Shown in pieces: positions 41,603 to 50,448 of a stretch of 64,000 nt of DNA (within the stretch, counting starts at the first letter, position 1; each line of letters opens with the position of its first letter). A program made the translations under genes and the position numbers. The notes below the pieces were generated by a model. It was not told the DNA's origin. It worked only from the letters and a program-made list of their open reading frames with translations, and did not search any database. The DNA comes from Singulisphaera sp. GP187 (GTDB lineage Bacteria; Planctomycetota; Planctomycetia; Gemmatales; Gemmataceae), in assembly GCA_945905925.1 (NCBI GenBank), contig CAMDQN010000002.1:1-64000 (forward strand). The letters run 5' to 3'.

Positions 41603-42118
41603 ATGGCAGTCGAAACCGTTCACGTTGGCCGGCGGATTCGCGTCGAGGTGAACACGCTCTCCACCGCCGATGGTCGAATCATCCGCCGCGACGCGATCCG
41701 CCACCCGGGTGCGGTCGTCATCCTGCCGGTGCTGGACGCGGAACGTGTGGTGTTGTTACGCAACTTCCGCTTCGTGATTGGCGAGACACTCTGGGAAGTG
41801 CCTGCAGGCACGGTGGAGCCGAACGAACCACTCGAAGCGTGCGCCCGACGCGAATTGCTCGAAGAGACCGGCTACTCCGCCGCGAAGTGGCGGAGCCTCG
41901 ACTTCATCTACGCGTCGCCCGGAGTGCTGGACGAAAAGTTGCACCTGTTCGTCGCGGAGGAACTGACACCTGGCGAAGCGAAGCCCGAACCCGACGAGCA
42001 ACTCGAACCGGTAATCGTGCGCCTCGACGACGCGATCCGCATGTGCCTCGACGGAACCATCCGCGACGCCAAAACCATCACGTCGCTGCTGTTGTGGGAG
42101 CGGATGAGCCGCGAATAA
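41603..42118 (+). CDS. NUDIX hydrolase, ADP-ribose pyrophosphatase-like
   Basis: This 171-residue protein has the Nudix box at 69-91 (GTVEPNEPLEACARRELLEE, then TGY), with all metal-binding glutamates. The upstream strand pair LLRNFRFVIGETLWEVPAG and the downstream FIYASPGVLDEKLHLFVA resemble ADP-ribose pyrophosphatases (NudF type). It likely hydrolyses ADP-ribose or a related nucleoside diphosphate sugar. I chose ATG 41603, after an AGAGGG site. It stands alone, divergent from the site-2 protease gene. Confidence 0.9.
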   Translation: MAVETVHVGRRIRVEVNTLSTADGRIIRRDAIRHPGAVVILPVLDAERVVLLRNFRFVIGETLWEVPAGTVEPNEPLEACARRELLEETGYSAAKWRSLDFIYASPGVLDEKLHLFVAEELTPGEAKPEPDEQLEPVIVRLDDAIRMCLDGTIRDAKTITSLLLWERMSRE

Positions 42119-42252
42119 TGCAAATCCAAGCAGAAGTCAGAGTAGTTACGCGAAAGCACAAAGGACACAACAGAAAACCAAGACTGAAGAGCTGTAGGAG
42201 TTACGCAGTTGATTGTTTTTCAGCCCTCAGAGGGGCGGCCGTCTCTGTCTTT

Positions 42253-42939
42253 TCACCCCTTCACATATTCCGTCGGGTCGGACACACCTGCTTCAACGAA
42301 ACCCTTCTTCCGCAGTGAACACGAGTCGCACCGGCCGCACGCACGACCGGTCGCGTCGGGGTCGTAGCAACTCAACGTCAGCGCGTAATCGACGCCGAGT
42401 TTCACCCCTTCGCGAATGATCTCCGCCTTTGTCATCTTCAACAGCGGCGAGTGAACGCGAAACGTTCCAAGTCCCTCGGTTCCGGCCTTCGTCGCGAGGT
42501 TCGCGAGGTTCGCGAACGCGCTCAGGAACTCCGGTCGGCAATCGGGATAGCCCGAGTAATCGAGAATATTTGCACCGATGAAGATGTCGAATGCGCCCAC
42601 CACTTCCGCATAGCCCAACGCCAGCCCCAGCAAGATCGTGTTGCGTGCCGGGACGTAAGTCACCGGAATACCGTGGCTCATGTCGTCTGCGGAGCGGTCC
42701 TTCGGCACCGCGATCTCCGCCGTCAGCGCGGACCCGCCGATCTGCCGCAAGTCGAGCTTCACCACGCGATGTTCGATCGCGCCCAGCGCCTTCGCAACGG
42801 TCGCGGCGCGATCGAGTTCGACGCGGTGCCGCTGCCCGTAATCGACCGACAGCGCGTAGCACTCGAAGCCATTGCTTCGCGCAAAGGCGAGCGCCGTGGT
42901 GCTATCGAGACCACCACTCAAAAGAACGACTGCTTTCAT
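42253..42939 (-). CDS. queC: 7-cyano-7-deazaguanine synthase
   Basis: This 228-residue protein is QueC, which makes preQ0 from 7-carboxy-7-deazaguanine with ATP and ammonia. The PP-loop [15 protein letters not shown] is at 6-20. Other family marks are [54 protein letters not shown] and a zinc site CYDPD...[15 protein letters not shown] at the end. The start at 42939 fits the family; the frame extends 5 codons earlier. It is divergent from queF, the later enzyme of the same route. Confidence 0.95.
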   Translation of the reverse strand: MKAVVLLSGGLDSTTALAFARSNGFECYALSVDYGQRHRVELDRAATVAKALGAIEHRVVKLDLRQIGGSALTAEIAVPKDRSADDMSHGIPVTYVPARNTILLGLALGYAEVVGAFDIFIGANILDYSGYPDCRPEFLSAFANLANLATKAGTEGLGTFRVHSPLLKMTKAEIIREGVKLGVDYALTLSCYDPDATGRACGRCDSCSLRKKGFVEAGVSDPTEYVKG

Positions 42940-43044
42940 GGCAACGCTCCTCATTCCCCAACGCTCGCCTTCGGCTTGCGGCTAACGGAGTGGAACCTGA
43001 CTTCGTCTGCGCCTATCAAGATAGGTAACCACGAGAGTTACAGC

Positions 43045-43416
43045 ATGGAACCGACCGAAACGCCATCCGTCGAGCAGTTGGAGACGTTCCCGAACCCGCG
43101 ACCGGGCCGCGAGTTCTCTGTCGAAATCGTCTGCCCAGAGTTCACAAGCGTGTGCCCGAAGACCGGTCAGCCGGACTTCGGCGTCATTACTTTCACATAC
43201 ACGCCTGGCGAAACGTGCGTCGAACTGAAGTCACTGAAGCTCTACCTGCAGCGGTTCCGCGACCAGGGCATCTTCTACGAACAGGTGACGAACCAACTGC
43301 TCGACGACTTCGTGGCCGCGTGCAAGCCGGTGCGGTGCAAGGTGGTGTCGGTGTGGACGCCCCGCGGCGGCATCACGACCAAAGTGGTGTGCGAGTACGA
43401 AGCCGCGAGGAAGTGA
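43045..43416 (+). CDS. queF: NADPH-dependent 7-cyano-7-deazaguanine reductase
   Basis: This 123-residue protein is a short (unimodular) QueF, which reduces preQ0 to preQ1 for queuosine. The active-site Cys is in FTSVCPKTGQPDFGVITF, and the typical ELKSLKLYLQRFRDQGIFYE segment with its Glu follows. T-fold members of this length form decamers. It is divergent from queC with a short spacer; queD and queE are not in the window. Confidence 0.95.
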   Translation: MEPTETPSVEQLETFPNPRPGREFSVEIVCPEFTSVCPKTGQPDFGVITFTYTPGETCVELKSLKLYLQRFRDQGIFYEQVTNQLLDDFVAACKPVRCKVVSVWTPRGGITTKVVCEYEAARK

Positions 43417-43419
43417 CGC

Positions 43420-43481
43420 TTGCAGATTTGTGATTGACGACTTCGTGAAGGTCTTCTCGATCGTCGGTCACAAATCTGCAA
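43420..43481. terminator. Hairpin between convergent queF and BON genes
   Basis: Arms at 43420-43440 and 43461-43481 (ttgcagatttgtgattgacg and near complement) pair with one mismatch around a 20-base loop. It lies right after the queF stop and may end both convergent transcripts. Confidence 0.55.
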
Positions 43482-43491
43482 TCGAAAATGT

Positions 43492-43698
43492 CTACTCGAC
43501 GACGATGGCGTTTTCGAGACGGGCGTTCGGGAGCGCTTCACGCGCGCCCTGTTGAGCGAGTTGCTTGACGTGGTAGGAGTTGACCTGACCGCGGAGGACG
43601 ACGCGGTCCCCGCTGGTTGCAATTTCAACCTCGAGGTTCTTCACCCGGTGGTTGGTGCGGACGGCAACGCTTTGTGTAACAATCTCAAGGAGCGACAT
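43492..43698 (-). CDS. Small BON-domain protein
   Basis: This 68-residue protein is almost only a BON domain: NHRVKNLEVEIATSGDRVVL, RGQVNSYHVKQLAQQGAREA, LPNARLENAIVVE, with the central RGQV glycine. BON domains bind phospholipids or other proteins. There is no signal peptide, so it is cytoplasmic. A longer reading to 43800 adds 34 unrelated residues; the ATG at 43698 fits. Confidence 0.75.
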   Translation of the reverse strand: MSLLEIVTQSVAVRTNHRVKNLEVEIATSGDRVVLRGQVNSYHVKQLAQQGAREALPNARLENAIVVE

Positions 43699-43815
43699 AG
43701 CGGTTGTACTCTTCGGTCCTTCGTGCTTCGCGGTGTTGCGCGGACGCCAGACAAGAATTCCCGGTTTCCGGTCGTGTAAGTGGCGCCAGAAATATTCCAA
43801 AGCTTATTGAACCCG

Positions 43816-44205
43816 ATGCAAACAGCACTTCAAAATCAACGTTCTTCTTCGGAACTCCTCACGCTGCGCGGTTTCCGACCACTGTTCGCTGAGGAGTTGC
43901 GCACGCGGATCGCGGCTGGTGCCCGGTGTGTTCGTTTCGAGTTCTGCTTTTCCTTGTTCTTCGTGACCATACGACGACAGTCTGAAGTATACCTCACAAG
44001 TTCCTGGCACCAGCGCTATTTGTGGGGCTTGTGGTACAGTTTCCTCGCATTCCTGCTCGGGCCGTGGGGCGTTCCCTGGGGTCTGCTCTGGACGCCGTGG
44101 GCCATCTGGGTGAACACCAGTGGCGGCGTTGACTGTACCGCGGACGTACTCGCGGCGCTGGAAACGTTTAGAACGGGGTCCGCTCAGGGGCAAGGCGATT
44201 CCTGA
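43816..44205 (+). CDS. Tryptophan-rich small protein with membrane segment
   Basis: This 129-residue protein has a core of CVRFEFCFSLFFVTIRRQSE, VYLTSSWHQRYLWGLWYSFL and LGPWGVPWGLLWTPWAIWVN, with a transmembrane segment in the WYSFLAFLLGPWGVPWGLLW part. The same layout is known to me from uncharacterised proteins in planctomycetes and myxobacteria. I have no function to give. The start may be ATG 43816 or GTG 43780; neither has a strong ribosome binding site. Confidence 0.68.
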   Translation: MQTALQNQRSSSELLTLRGFRPLFAEELRTRIAAGARCVRFEFCFSLFFVTIRRQSEVYLTSSWHQRYLWGLWYSFLAFLLGPWGVPWGLLWTPWAIWVNTSGGVDCTADVLAALETFRTGSAQGQGDS

Positions 44206-44415
44206 CGCGCGAAAGTTTCAGGTGTGGCAAATTTTCCTGGCAGTGACGACCTCCAAGTCCGAGATTCGAGGAATGCCCAGAATCACCTTGTGTTTTCGCG
44301 GCTTATCGCGTGCCAGAAAGATTGTCCAGACCCGAAATTTCCCACCCATGCCCGGATTAAATTATTCTTTCGCGAGAATAACTCCGCGAGATTCAGTCGG
44401 CTGAGGAGAGCGAAC

Positions 44416-45489
44416 GTGGTTCGTCTCGGAATAGTCGCTCTCGGTGCCGTTGTCGCAGGGTTGCTCTCGCTCTCGGAGGGGCACGCGTCGCTGCACCACC
44501 CGGACGACCCGATGGCGATTCCGGTGAGCGTTGAGGGCGTGCCCGAACCGCTCCCGTTCGACGAGTTCAGCCGCCGCCGCGCGGTACTCACGAACGTGTT
44601 GGACCCAAACCGGCCATTGGTCAATCCCAACAACCCCACCGAGAAGAGCGATCGCGGGAAGGTCGCAGATCGGATCGATAAGGCCAAGAAGAACTTGAAG
44701 CGCACGCCGGAACAGAGCACCGCGCTGGCCGTCGATCTGCTCCGCTTCAACAAACCGGACGAGGCCGCGGGGGTGTTCCGACGACGGGAAGGGTTTCTCG
44801 CGAACATCACACTAGCCCACGTCGCCGCAGTGCAGGGTGACTGGGGGCAAGCATTCAATTACCTCAGTATCGCCAACGATCCCGAAGACTCGCCGCCGCC
44901 CGCGACCATACCGGGAATCACATCCGCACAACTCGCGTGGCAACTCAAACTGAACACGGAACCGCTGAAGAAACTGTTCGAGTCACGCCTGAAGGAATCA
45001 CGCGCGAAAGAAGCCCGGCGGAAGGAGGGACTGCCGGCGGAACTCCCGCCGGACGACGAACTCCCCGACCCGATCTTCCCCGTGAGTTTCGCGAACACGA
45101 TCGGGGGCGTTCTCGCGCCCGACGAGCAGGCGAAGCTCCCGCCCGACGCGCTCGCGATCGTTCAGCAGTTGGTTCTGTGGTTCCCCGGCGACCCGCGGTT
45201 GTACTGGCTACTCGCCGAGATGTACGCGGTGAAGGGTGAGTTCGTCACGGCTCAGCGGATCATGGATTCGTGTGTCGGGGGGTTCAAGTACAGCAACCGT
45301 AAGGTGCTGATGCAACACCGCGAAGCAGTGAAGAAAGCCGTACAGGACGCGATCGTGCCCGACCCGGTTCCACCGGAACCGCCGATCACGCTGCGCACCG
45401 TATGGATCTACTTCAGCGTGGTCGCCGCAATCGCGCTGTTCGCGTTGTTGCGCGCAGTCGTCAAGTGGAAGAGAGCGCCGTCACGATGA
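44416..45489 (+). CDS. Secreted or membrane protein with TPR-like region
   Basis: This 357-residue protein has an N-terminal signal segment (VRLGIVALGAVVAGLLSLSE) and a C-terminal transmembrane segment (ITLRTVWIYFSVVAAIALFA). The middle has helical pairs that resemble tetratricopeptides: ALAVDLLRFNKPDEAAGVFR, ANITLAHVAAVQGDWGQAFN, RLYWLLAEMYAVKGEFVTAQ. The start is a GTG at 44416, with gaggag 12 bases before. The topology, with the bulk of the protein outside the cytoplasm, is inferred. Confidence 0.75.
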   Translation: MVRLGIVALGAVVAGLLSLSEGHASLHHPDDPMAIPVSVEGVPEPLPFDEFSRRRAVLTNVLDPNRPLVNPNNPTEKSDRGKVADRIDKAKKNLKRTPEQSTALAVDLLRFNKPDEAAGVFRRREGFLANITLAHVAAVQGDWGQAFNYLSIANDPEDSPPPATIPGITSAQLAWQLKLNTEPLKKLFESRLKESRAKEARRKEGLPAELPPDDELPDPIFPVSFANTIGGVLAPDEQAKLPPDALAIVQQLVLWFPGDPRLYWLLAEMYAVKGEFVTAQRIMDSCVGGFKYSNRKVLMQHREAVKKAVQDAIVPDPVPPEPPITLRTVWIYFSVVAAIALFALLRAVVKWKRAPSR

Positions 45490-45521
45490 TCGAAAACGTG
45501 CGCTGACACCTCCAAGAAACA

Positions 45522-45550
45522 CGTTTAGCGGAAGCCCCGGAGAGGCTTTC
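45522..45550. repeat. TTTAGCGGAAGCCCCGG intergenic motif
   Basis: A copy of the TTTAGCGT-type motif (cgtttagcggaagccccgga, then gaggcttt) between the TPR-like gene and the alkA-like gene. The inner part gaagcccc...agaggcttt is a small hairpin. Confidence 0.5.
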
Positions 45551-45566
45551 CTGCTATACTATCCAC

Positions 45567-46193
45567 ATGTCCACACCACACTACAAGAAGGTGCGGAAAC
45601 ACCTCTCCGACAACTGCCCTATCCTGAAGCCGGTCATCGACCGCGTCGGGCCGTGCTTGCTCGCGCCGCGCGGCGAAGACCCGTTCACGCTGCTCGTGCG
45701 GTGCGTGATCGGGCAACAGATTTCCACGAAGGCCGCTGACTCGATCTACAACAAACTCATTGCTCAACTCGGCACCCCGACCGTGCCGCTCGCGAAGCTA
45801 TCGAAGTTCACGGAAGCGAAGTACAAAGCGTGCGGCATCTCGGGGCCGAAGCAGCGCACGCTCCGCGCGGTCATCGACCACCTGAAGGCCAACCCCAAGT
45901 TACTACCGAGCATACCCGACCTCGCAGACGACGCGGTCCGCGAACAACTCGTTGCGATCAAGGGCATCGGCCCGTGGACGGTGGACATGCTCCTGATCTT
46001 CGGACTCGGGCGCCCGGACGTACTCCCGGTGGGCGACTACGGCATCAAGGTCGCGCTGAAAAAGTTGTTCAACATGCGGAAACTGCCCGACGCGGAGCGC
46101 ATCACGAAAGTGGCGAAGCCGTGGGTGCCGCACCGTAGCGTCGCGATGTGGTATCTGTGGCGCAGTCTGGAACCGCAGAAGGTCGCGGAGTGA
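45567..46193 (+). CDS. DNA-3-methyladenine glycosylase, AlkA-like (HhH-GPD)
   Basis: This 208-residue protein belongs to the HhH-GPD superfamily. The early part has FTLLVRCVIGQQISTKAADS; the helix-hairpin-helix is LVAIKGIGPWTVDMLLIFGL at 129-147, and the catalytic Asp157 is in LPVGDYGIK. It lacks the N-terminal AlkA domain and the iron-sulfur cluster of Nth. It removes alkylated bases, as inferred from the family. The TATACT at 45555-45560 is too near the start to be a usual -10 box unless the leader is very short. Confidence 0.9.
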   Translation: MSTPHYKKVRKHLSDNCPILKPVIDRVGPCLLAPRGEDPFTLLVRCVIGQQISTKAADSIYNKLIAQLGTPTVPLAKLSKFTEAKYKACGISGPKQRTLRAVIDHLKANPKLLPSIPDLADDAVREQLVAIKGIGPWTVDMLLIFGLGRPDVLPVGDYGIKVALKKLFNMRKLPDAERITKVAKPWVPHRSVAMWYLWRSLEPQKVAE

Positions 46194-46289
46194 CGGCCAA
46201 ACACGGCGCGCAAATCTCCCGTCACGGAGTCGCAGCGGTGCTAGGCTTGCTCGCGGTTCTCTTTCCGCGCTGTTCCTGTGGGAAACGCC

Positions 46290-46460
46290 ATGTTGACGTC
46301 ACGTATTCGCTTCTGCGCGATGTGCTGCTTCTTCGCAACCGGTTGCTTGTTCCTGCTTGGCGCGGCCCAAAAGCCGGCACCCACAACGGCCCCCAAGCCC
46401 GACAACTCCGGAACCGCTCCCACCCAACCCGCATGGGTGACCGCAATTCATAACGGTTAG
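46290..46460 (+). CDS. Possible small secreted protein
   Basis: This 56-residue open frame starts with a hydrophobic segment (MLTSRIRFCAMCCFFATGCL, FLLGAA), followed by a Pro/Thr/Ala-rich tail. It could be a short exported or lipoprotein-like peptide. Codon use is plausible but there is no homology evidence, so it may be chance. It lies between the alkA-like gene and Sua5, about 100 bases after the first. Confidence 0.3.
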   Translation: MLTSRIRFCAMCCFFATGCLFLLGAAQKPAPTTAPKPDNSGTAPTQPAWVTAIHNG

Positions 46461-46470
46461 AGCGCGAACA

Positions 46471-47442
46471 TCAACGGGTCGCGGCCCGCGTGAGCCGGTC
46501 GCGCACCGCCGCCCACTCCGGTTCGTCCGGCGGCATCTCGATCACGATGCAGTCGTACTGCCCGTTATCGAGTTCGTGCAGAATCGCGTACAGGTCGGCC
46601 GCATATTCCTCGGGGTCGTCCGAGATGAACTTGTAGTCGTAAATCAAGTCGTAACCCAGCGAGATTACGCGCAGGCCCGCGGCCTTCAATCGCCCGTGTT
46701 CCGCGTCCGCGTCTTCTGCCAACACCAGCGGTGTTCGCGGGCTGTAGTGCTTCGCCATCTGCCCTGGAGATCGCGCGATCCCTTCTCCTATCGCGCCAAA
46801 CTCCACTTTCCCACACACCGCTTCGAGCATCGGCACCGTGATGAGACCTGGGCGGAGCACACGCGGCACCTCGCCGGTCACGTCAACAACGGTCGATTCG
46901 ATGCCGCCTAAACACGGGCCACCATCCAACACCAAATCGATTCGACCGTTCAGGCTCCTGAGGACGTGTTCGGCTCGCGTCGGTGAAAGCTCCGCGCTGC
47001 GGTTCGCACTCGGGCCCGCGAGCGGAACGCCCGACGCGCGAATCAGCGCCCGGGCGACGGGGTGGTTCGGACACCGCACCGCGACCGTGAGGCCACCTGC
47101 GGTGACAACGTCAGGGACGCCATCTCGCTTCGGAACCACAATCGTGAGCGGACCCGGCCAGAACTGTACCGCTAATTGCGCCGCGATCTTGGGCCAGTCG
47201 CTCGCGACGTTTAAGACTTCGGACACGTCAGCAACGTGAACGATCAGCGGGTTCGTGGCGGGGCGGCCCTTCGCCTCGAAGATGCGCGATACTGCTTCCG
47301 CGCTCAGCGCGCTCGCCGCGAGACCATAAACCGTTTCCGTCGGGAACGCGACCAACCCGCCGGCGAGAATGACTGCCGCCGCGGCGAGAATCACGGCCGG
47401 TTCGGGGTTCGCGGAATCGACTTTCAGAACGACGGTTGTCAA
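46471..47442 (-). CDS. Threonylcarbamoyl-AMP synthase, Sua5 type
   Basis: This 323-residue protein makes the threonylcarbamoyl-AMP used for t6A in tRNA. The TsaC/YrdC domain (1-200) shows GGLVAFPTETVYGLAASALS, KGRPATNPLIVHVADVSEVL, FWPGPLTIVVPKRDGVPDVV and PLAGPSANRSAELSPTRAEH. A Sua5 C-terminal domain follows the SPGQMAKHYSPRTPLVLAED linker. The end region is Tyr and Asp-rich (YDLIYDYKFISDDPEEYAAD). It is divergent from the TPR gene at 47538. Confidence 0.94.
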   Translation of the reverse strand: MTTVVLKVDSANPEPAVILAAAAVILAGGLVAFPTETVYGLAASALSAEAVSRIFEAKGRPATNPLIVHVADVSEVLNVASDWPKIAAQLAVQFWPGPLTIVVPKRDGVPDVVTAGGLTVAVRCPNHPVARALIRASGVPLAGPSANRSAELSPTRAEHVLRSLNGRIDLVLDGGPCLGGIESTVVDVTGEVPRVLRPGLITVPMLEAVCGKVEFGAIGEGIARSPGQMAKHYSPRTPLVLAEDADAEHGRLKAAGLRVISLGYDLIYDYKFISDDPEEYAADLYAILHELDNGQYDCIVIEMPPDEPEWAAVRDRLTRAATR

Positions 47443-47537
47443 GCGCAGTTTCCCCGTTCCCGTTGTGATACAACATCATGGTACGCACCAAGAACTGTGC
47501 GCGCACCGGCGCCGCCGCGAGAGGAGAGGCCACCGCC

Positions 47538-49007
47538 ATGCCCGATCACCCGCCCGCCGGCGCGGTCCCAGCGCCTACCGCCGAGTCGAAGCACATCGCG
47601 TTCCAGAGCTTTACCAAAGCTAAAGAGATGGCCACCAACGGCGGGTTCGACTACGCCATTCAACTTCTGCTCACGTGCTGCAAACTAGACCCCGCCAACC
47701 TCCACTACCGCAAGCAACTCCGCGACACGCAGAAAGCCAAGTACGGGAACAACCTGCACGGCAGCCGGTTCGCGTTCCTCACCACACCCAGGTGGAAGGC
47801 CAAGTTGCGCGCCGCCAAGCGCACCCGCGATTACCTGAAGGCACTCGAACACGGCGAACAAGTGCTGTGCCGCAACCCGTGGGACCAAGGCGCGCAACTC
47901 GACATGGCCGAATCGTTCGACGCGCTCGGGCTGTCGGACCTCGCAGTCTACACGCTCGACCAGGCGCGCCAGAAATATCCCAAGGACGCGACCCTGAACC
48001 GCGCGCTTGCTCGACTGTTCGAGAAGCGCGGCGACTTCCAGAAGGCGATGATCCTCTGGCAACTCGTTCGCGAAACCGTCCCGACTGACGTGGAGGCGCA
48101 GCACAAGGCGAAAGACCTCGCCGCGAGTTCCGTCATCCAGAAAGGCGGCTACGAGGAGGCAGTAGCCGGCACGAAGGAGTCGCCGATTATTGGTCGGATC
48201 GAGGCGCGCGCGACCGAGAAAGCCGACAAACTAACGCGCGAATCCGGGCCGCTGCTGACGCGCATCGCGGCCGACCCGACGGAGCCGTCGCTATACCTGC
48301 AACTCGCGACCGTGTACCGCCGGGGCGGACAAGACGACCGCGCCCGCGCCGTGCTTCAACAAGGGTTGGGGCCAACCGGCAACGCGTTCCAGCTCCAAAT
48401 GGAGTTAATGGAACTCGACCTCGCCCCAGTCCGCAAGGATCTCGAACACGCCGAAGCGCGACTCCGCAAGTTGAAGCAAAATGCACCGACCGATGACGAA
48501 CCCGCGACCGCCGCAACCGGCGAAGAAATGACCGAGCCAGAGCTAACTTCGCTCCGCGTGAAACTCATCAAGGAAGTGAACACTCGCGAGATCGAGTTGT
48601 ATCGCGTGAAGGCCGACCGGTCGCCCAACGAACTGAGCCACCGCATCGAACTCGGCACACGGCTCCTGAAAGCAGACCTCGTGGACGAGGCCATTGCCGA
48701 ACTGCAACTCGCCCGTCGCGACGACCGATTAAAGTGGCGTGCCTCGCTGCTGTTGGGCATGTGCTTCAAGAAGCGGAACAACTGGCGGCTCGCGCAGCGC
48801 AACTTTGAAGAGGGTTTAGCCGGCGTCCCCGAGAGCGAAGAAGGGGTGAAGAAGGAGTTGTTGTTCCAGTTAGCAAGCGGCGCGGCCGAGAACGGCGACC
48901 TCCCGCGAGCCATCGACCTCGGCCACGAACTCGCGAATCTCGACTTCTCGTTCAAGAGCATCGGTAAACTGCTCGACGAGTGGAACGACCGACTACAGTC
49001 CGCGTAA
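47538..49007 (+). CDS. TPR-repeat protein
   Basis: This 489-residue protein is helical, with TPR-like units: KAKEMATNGGFDYAIQLLLT, KALEHGEQVLCRNPWDQGAQ, ALGLSDLAVYTLDQARQKYP, ALARLFEKRGDFQKAMILWQ, LATVYRRGGQDDRARAVLQQ and LGMCFKKRNNWRLAQRNFEE. No signal peptide or transmembrane segment is seen, so it is cytoplasmic. It is likely a scaffold for protein contact; relatives in planctomycetes are common and unassigned. The ATG at 47538 has a strong gaggagagg site. Confidence 0.8.
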   Translation: MPDHPPAGAVPAPTAESKHIAFQSFTKAKEMATNGGFDYAIQLLLTCCKLDPANLHYRKQLRDTQKAKYGNNLHGSRFAFLTTPRWKAKLRAAKRTRDYLKALEHGEQVLCRNPWDQGAQLDMAESFDALGLSDLAVYTLDQARQKYPKDATLNRALARLFEKRGDFQKAMILWQLVRETVPTDVEAQHKAKDLAASSVIQKGGYEEAVAGTKESPIIGRIEARATEKADKLTRESGPLLTRIAADPTEPSLYLQLATVYRRGGQDDRARAVLQQGLGPTGNAFQLQMELMELDLAPVRKDLEHAEARLRKLKQNAPTDDEPATAATGEEMTEPELTSLRVKLIKEVNTREIELYRVKADRSPNELSHRIELGTRLLKADLVDEAIAELQLARRDDRLKWRASLLLGMCFKKRNNWRLAQRNFEEGLAGVPESEEGVKKELLFQLASGAAENGDLPRAIDLGHELANLDFSFKSIGKLLDEWNDRLQSA

Positions 49008-49031
49008 CCGCGGACAAATTCGAATTTACTC

Positions 49032-49337
49032 ATGCACAAGATTCGCCTCGGTCCGCCGTGGGATGTCGCCCCGCTCGCGGGTGGCACGCGCCACACGCGA
49101 AAGTTTGGGTGGCCACGCACGCTCGACGCGACCGAGCGTGTCTGGCTCGTGTGCGAACACGTCCCCGCGAGTGGCGAAGTTCAGGTGAACGCCACCGTTG
49201 TCGGAAAGATCGACGCCCCCGGTCCGTTCGCGGTCGATGTCACTTCTCTGCTCCGCCCTCGCAACGAGGCCTTTTTCTTCATCGAGTCGGAACTCCCGCT
49301 CGGAGCCATCGCGCTGGAAATTCGCCCCACGGCATGA
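49032..49337 (+). CDS. Small beta-sandwich protein, galactose-binding-like
   Basis: This 101-residue protein has a strand pattern of RVWLVCEHVPASGEVQVNAT, KIDAPGPFAVDVTSLLRPRN and EAFFFIESELPLGAIALEIR, which resembles the sugar-binding sandwich of GH2 enzymes (where a partner domain sits). It is too short for an enzyme and has no signal peptide. It follows the TPR gene by 24 bases on the same strand and may be co-transcribed. No known function. Confidence 0.65.
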   Translation: MHKIRLGPPWDVAPLAGGTRHTRKFGWPRTLDATERVWLVCEHVPASGEVQVNATVVGKIDAPGPFAVDVTSLLRPRNEAFFFIESELPLGAIALEIRPTA

Positions 49338-49601
49338 ACCAACGGCGCCCTGCCACCAACGCGTGAAGGTTTCGCGCCAACTCGCAAACCACCCGCGCGG
49401 AATCGCGCGCAGTCGCGGTTGACCACACGAATCGTGAGCTAGAGTGGCGAAAGCGAACACATCAGCCGTCCCGCGCCCGTCCGGCCAGAAGTTGTGATTC
49501 GATCTGAATAGTGGGGCGTAGCAATCTCAGTCTCCCGCACCACACGGACCGAACTTCGCCGGCCCGACCAGGTCGGCTCACCCGGACTCCCGGACCACGA
49601 G

Positions 49602-50015
49602 ATGAACGAAATCGACCTGGCTCCGGTCCACATGACGATACCGGCGACCGACCGCGCCGACCACGCGCCGACCGCACCTGTGAAACCGGCCATCAAGCCG
49701 AAGTTGGTCGTGCTGCGCGGAATGAAAATCGGCGCCGAGTACCCGCTCTATGAGGGCAAGAACGTCGTCGGCCGATTCGCGGACAAGCCGGTGGACATCG
49801 ACCTCGTGAGCCAGGAATCGCTCGAACAGATTTGGTGCTCGCGCCAGCACGCGACACTCACGTTTGAGAAAGAAACCGTGGTACTCGAAGACCTGAACAG
49901 TCTGAACGGGACGTGGCTCAACGGGGTTCGCGTTCACGCCGGTCGACCGTGCCAGGTGAAACCCGGCGACGTGGTGCAGATCGGCACCGTGCAGATGAAG
50001 CTCGTCATGGGGTGA
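49602..50015 (+). CDS. FHA-domain protein
   Basis: This 137-residue protein is mostly an FHA domain: KLVVLRGMKIGAEYPLYEGK, NVVGRF, CSRQHATLTFEKETVVLEDL, NSLNGTWLNGVRV and PGDVVQIGTVQMKLV. The GR, SRQH and NGTWLNG residues that bind phosphothreonine are present. The first 30 residues are probably disordered. It should read Ser/Thr kinase signals, but no kinase is adjacent. Confidence 0.88.
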   Translation: MNEIDLAPVHMTIPATDRADHAPTAPVKPAIKPKLVVLRGMKIGAEYPLYEGKNVVGRFADKPVDIDLVSQESLEQIWCSRQHATLTFEKETVVLEDLNSLNGTWLNGVRVHAGRPCQVKPGDVVQIGTVQMKLVMG

Positions 50016-50020
50016 CGGAA

Positions 50021-50052
50021 GGCGAGCGGGAGGCTCACGCCCCCCGCTCGCC
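50021..50052. repeat. GGCGAGCGGG...CCCGCTCGCC hairpin, copy 3
   Basis: Arms 50021-50030 and 50043-50052 are exact complements; the outer part matches the hairpins at 12699 and 30204. The last codons and stop of crcB lie inside it. It falls between the convergent FHA and crcB genes. Confidence 0.75.
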
Positions 50053-50448
50053 CAGTTTCATCGCGAGCCACACGCCGAACAGCCCGGCCGCGACCGAACC
50101 GAACACGTAGGCCGCGGCGGTTCCCGTTCGGCCTTCGCGCATCAATTCCAACGTTTCCAAACTGAACGTCGAGAACGTGGTAAACCCGCCGCAGAAGCCG
50201 GTTCCGAGCAACAGATACCAAACGCGTCGCGACTCATTCGGGTGATGCAGAAACGCGGACGCGACGAATCCCAGCACCACCGACCCGGCTACATTGATGG
50301 TGAACGTCGCCCACGGGAACGCGATCTCGCCATGCACTTCGCGTATCCACTTCCCGAGCCAGTAACGGGCGTTCGCGCCGATACCGCCGCCGACCATCAG
50401 CAGCGTGAACGGGTGCAAAACACACGCGGCGAACCACTCCGGCATCAC
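50035..50448 (-). CDS. crcB: Fluoride exporter CrcB (Fluc)
   Basis: This 137-residue protein has four transmembrane segments and the Fluc motifs LMVGGGIGANARYWLGKW at 17-34, TFTINVAGSVVLGFV and LLGTGFCGGFTTFSTFSLET. It is a dual-topology fluoride channel in the inner membrane. The ATG overlaps the stop of the 498-residue protein gene upstream (ATGA), so it is translationally coupled to it. I see no crcB-type riboswitch before it. The C-terminus (GERGA) is coded by the repeat at 50021-50052. Confidence 0.95.
   Translation of the reverse strand: MMPEWFAACVLHPFTLLMVGGGIGANARYWLGKWIREVHGEIAFPWATFTINVAGSVVLGFVASAFLHHPNESRRVWYLLLGTGFCGGFTTFSTFSLETLELMREGRTGTAAAYVFGSVAAGLFGVWLAMKLGERGA

Noticed and set aside
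43492-43800. 102-residue form of the BON protein
   Set aside because: The first 34 residues have no BON similarity and overlap the region before the 43816 gene; the ATG at 43698 fits better.
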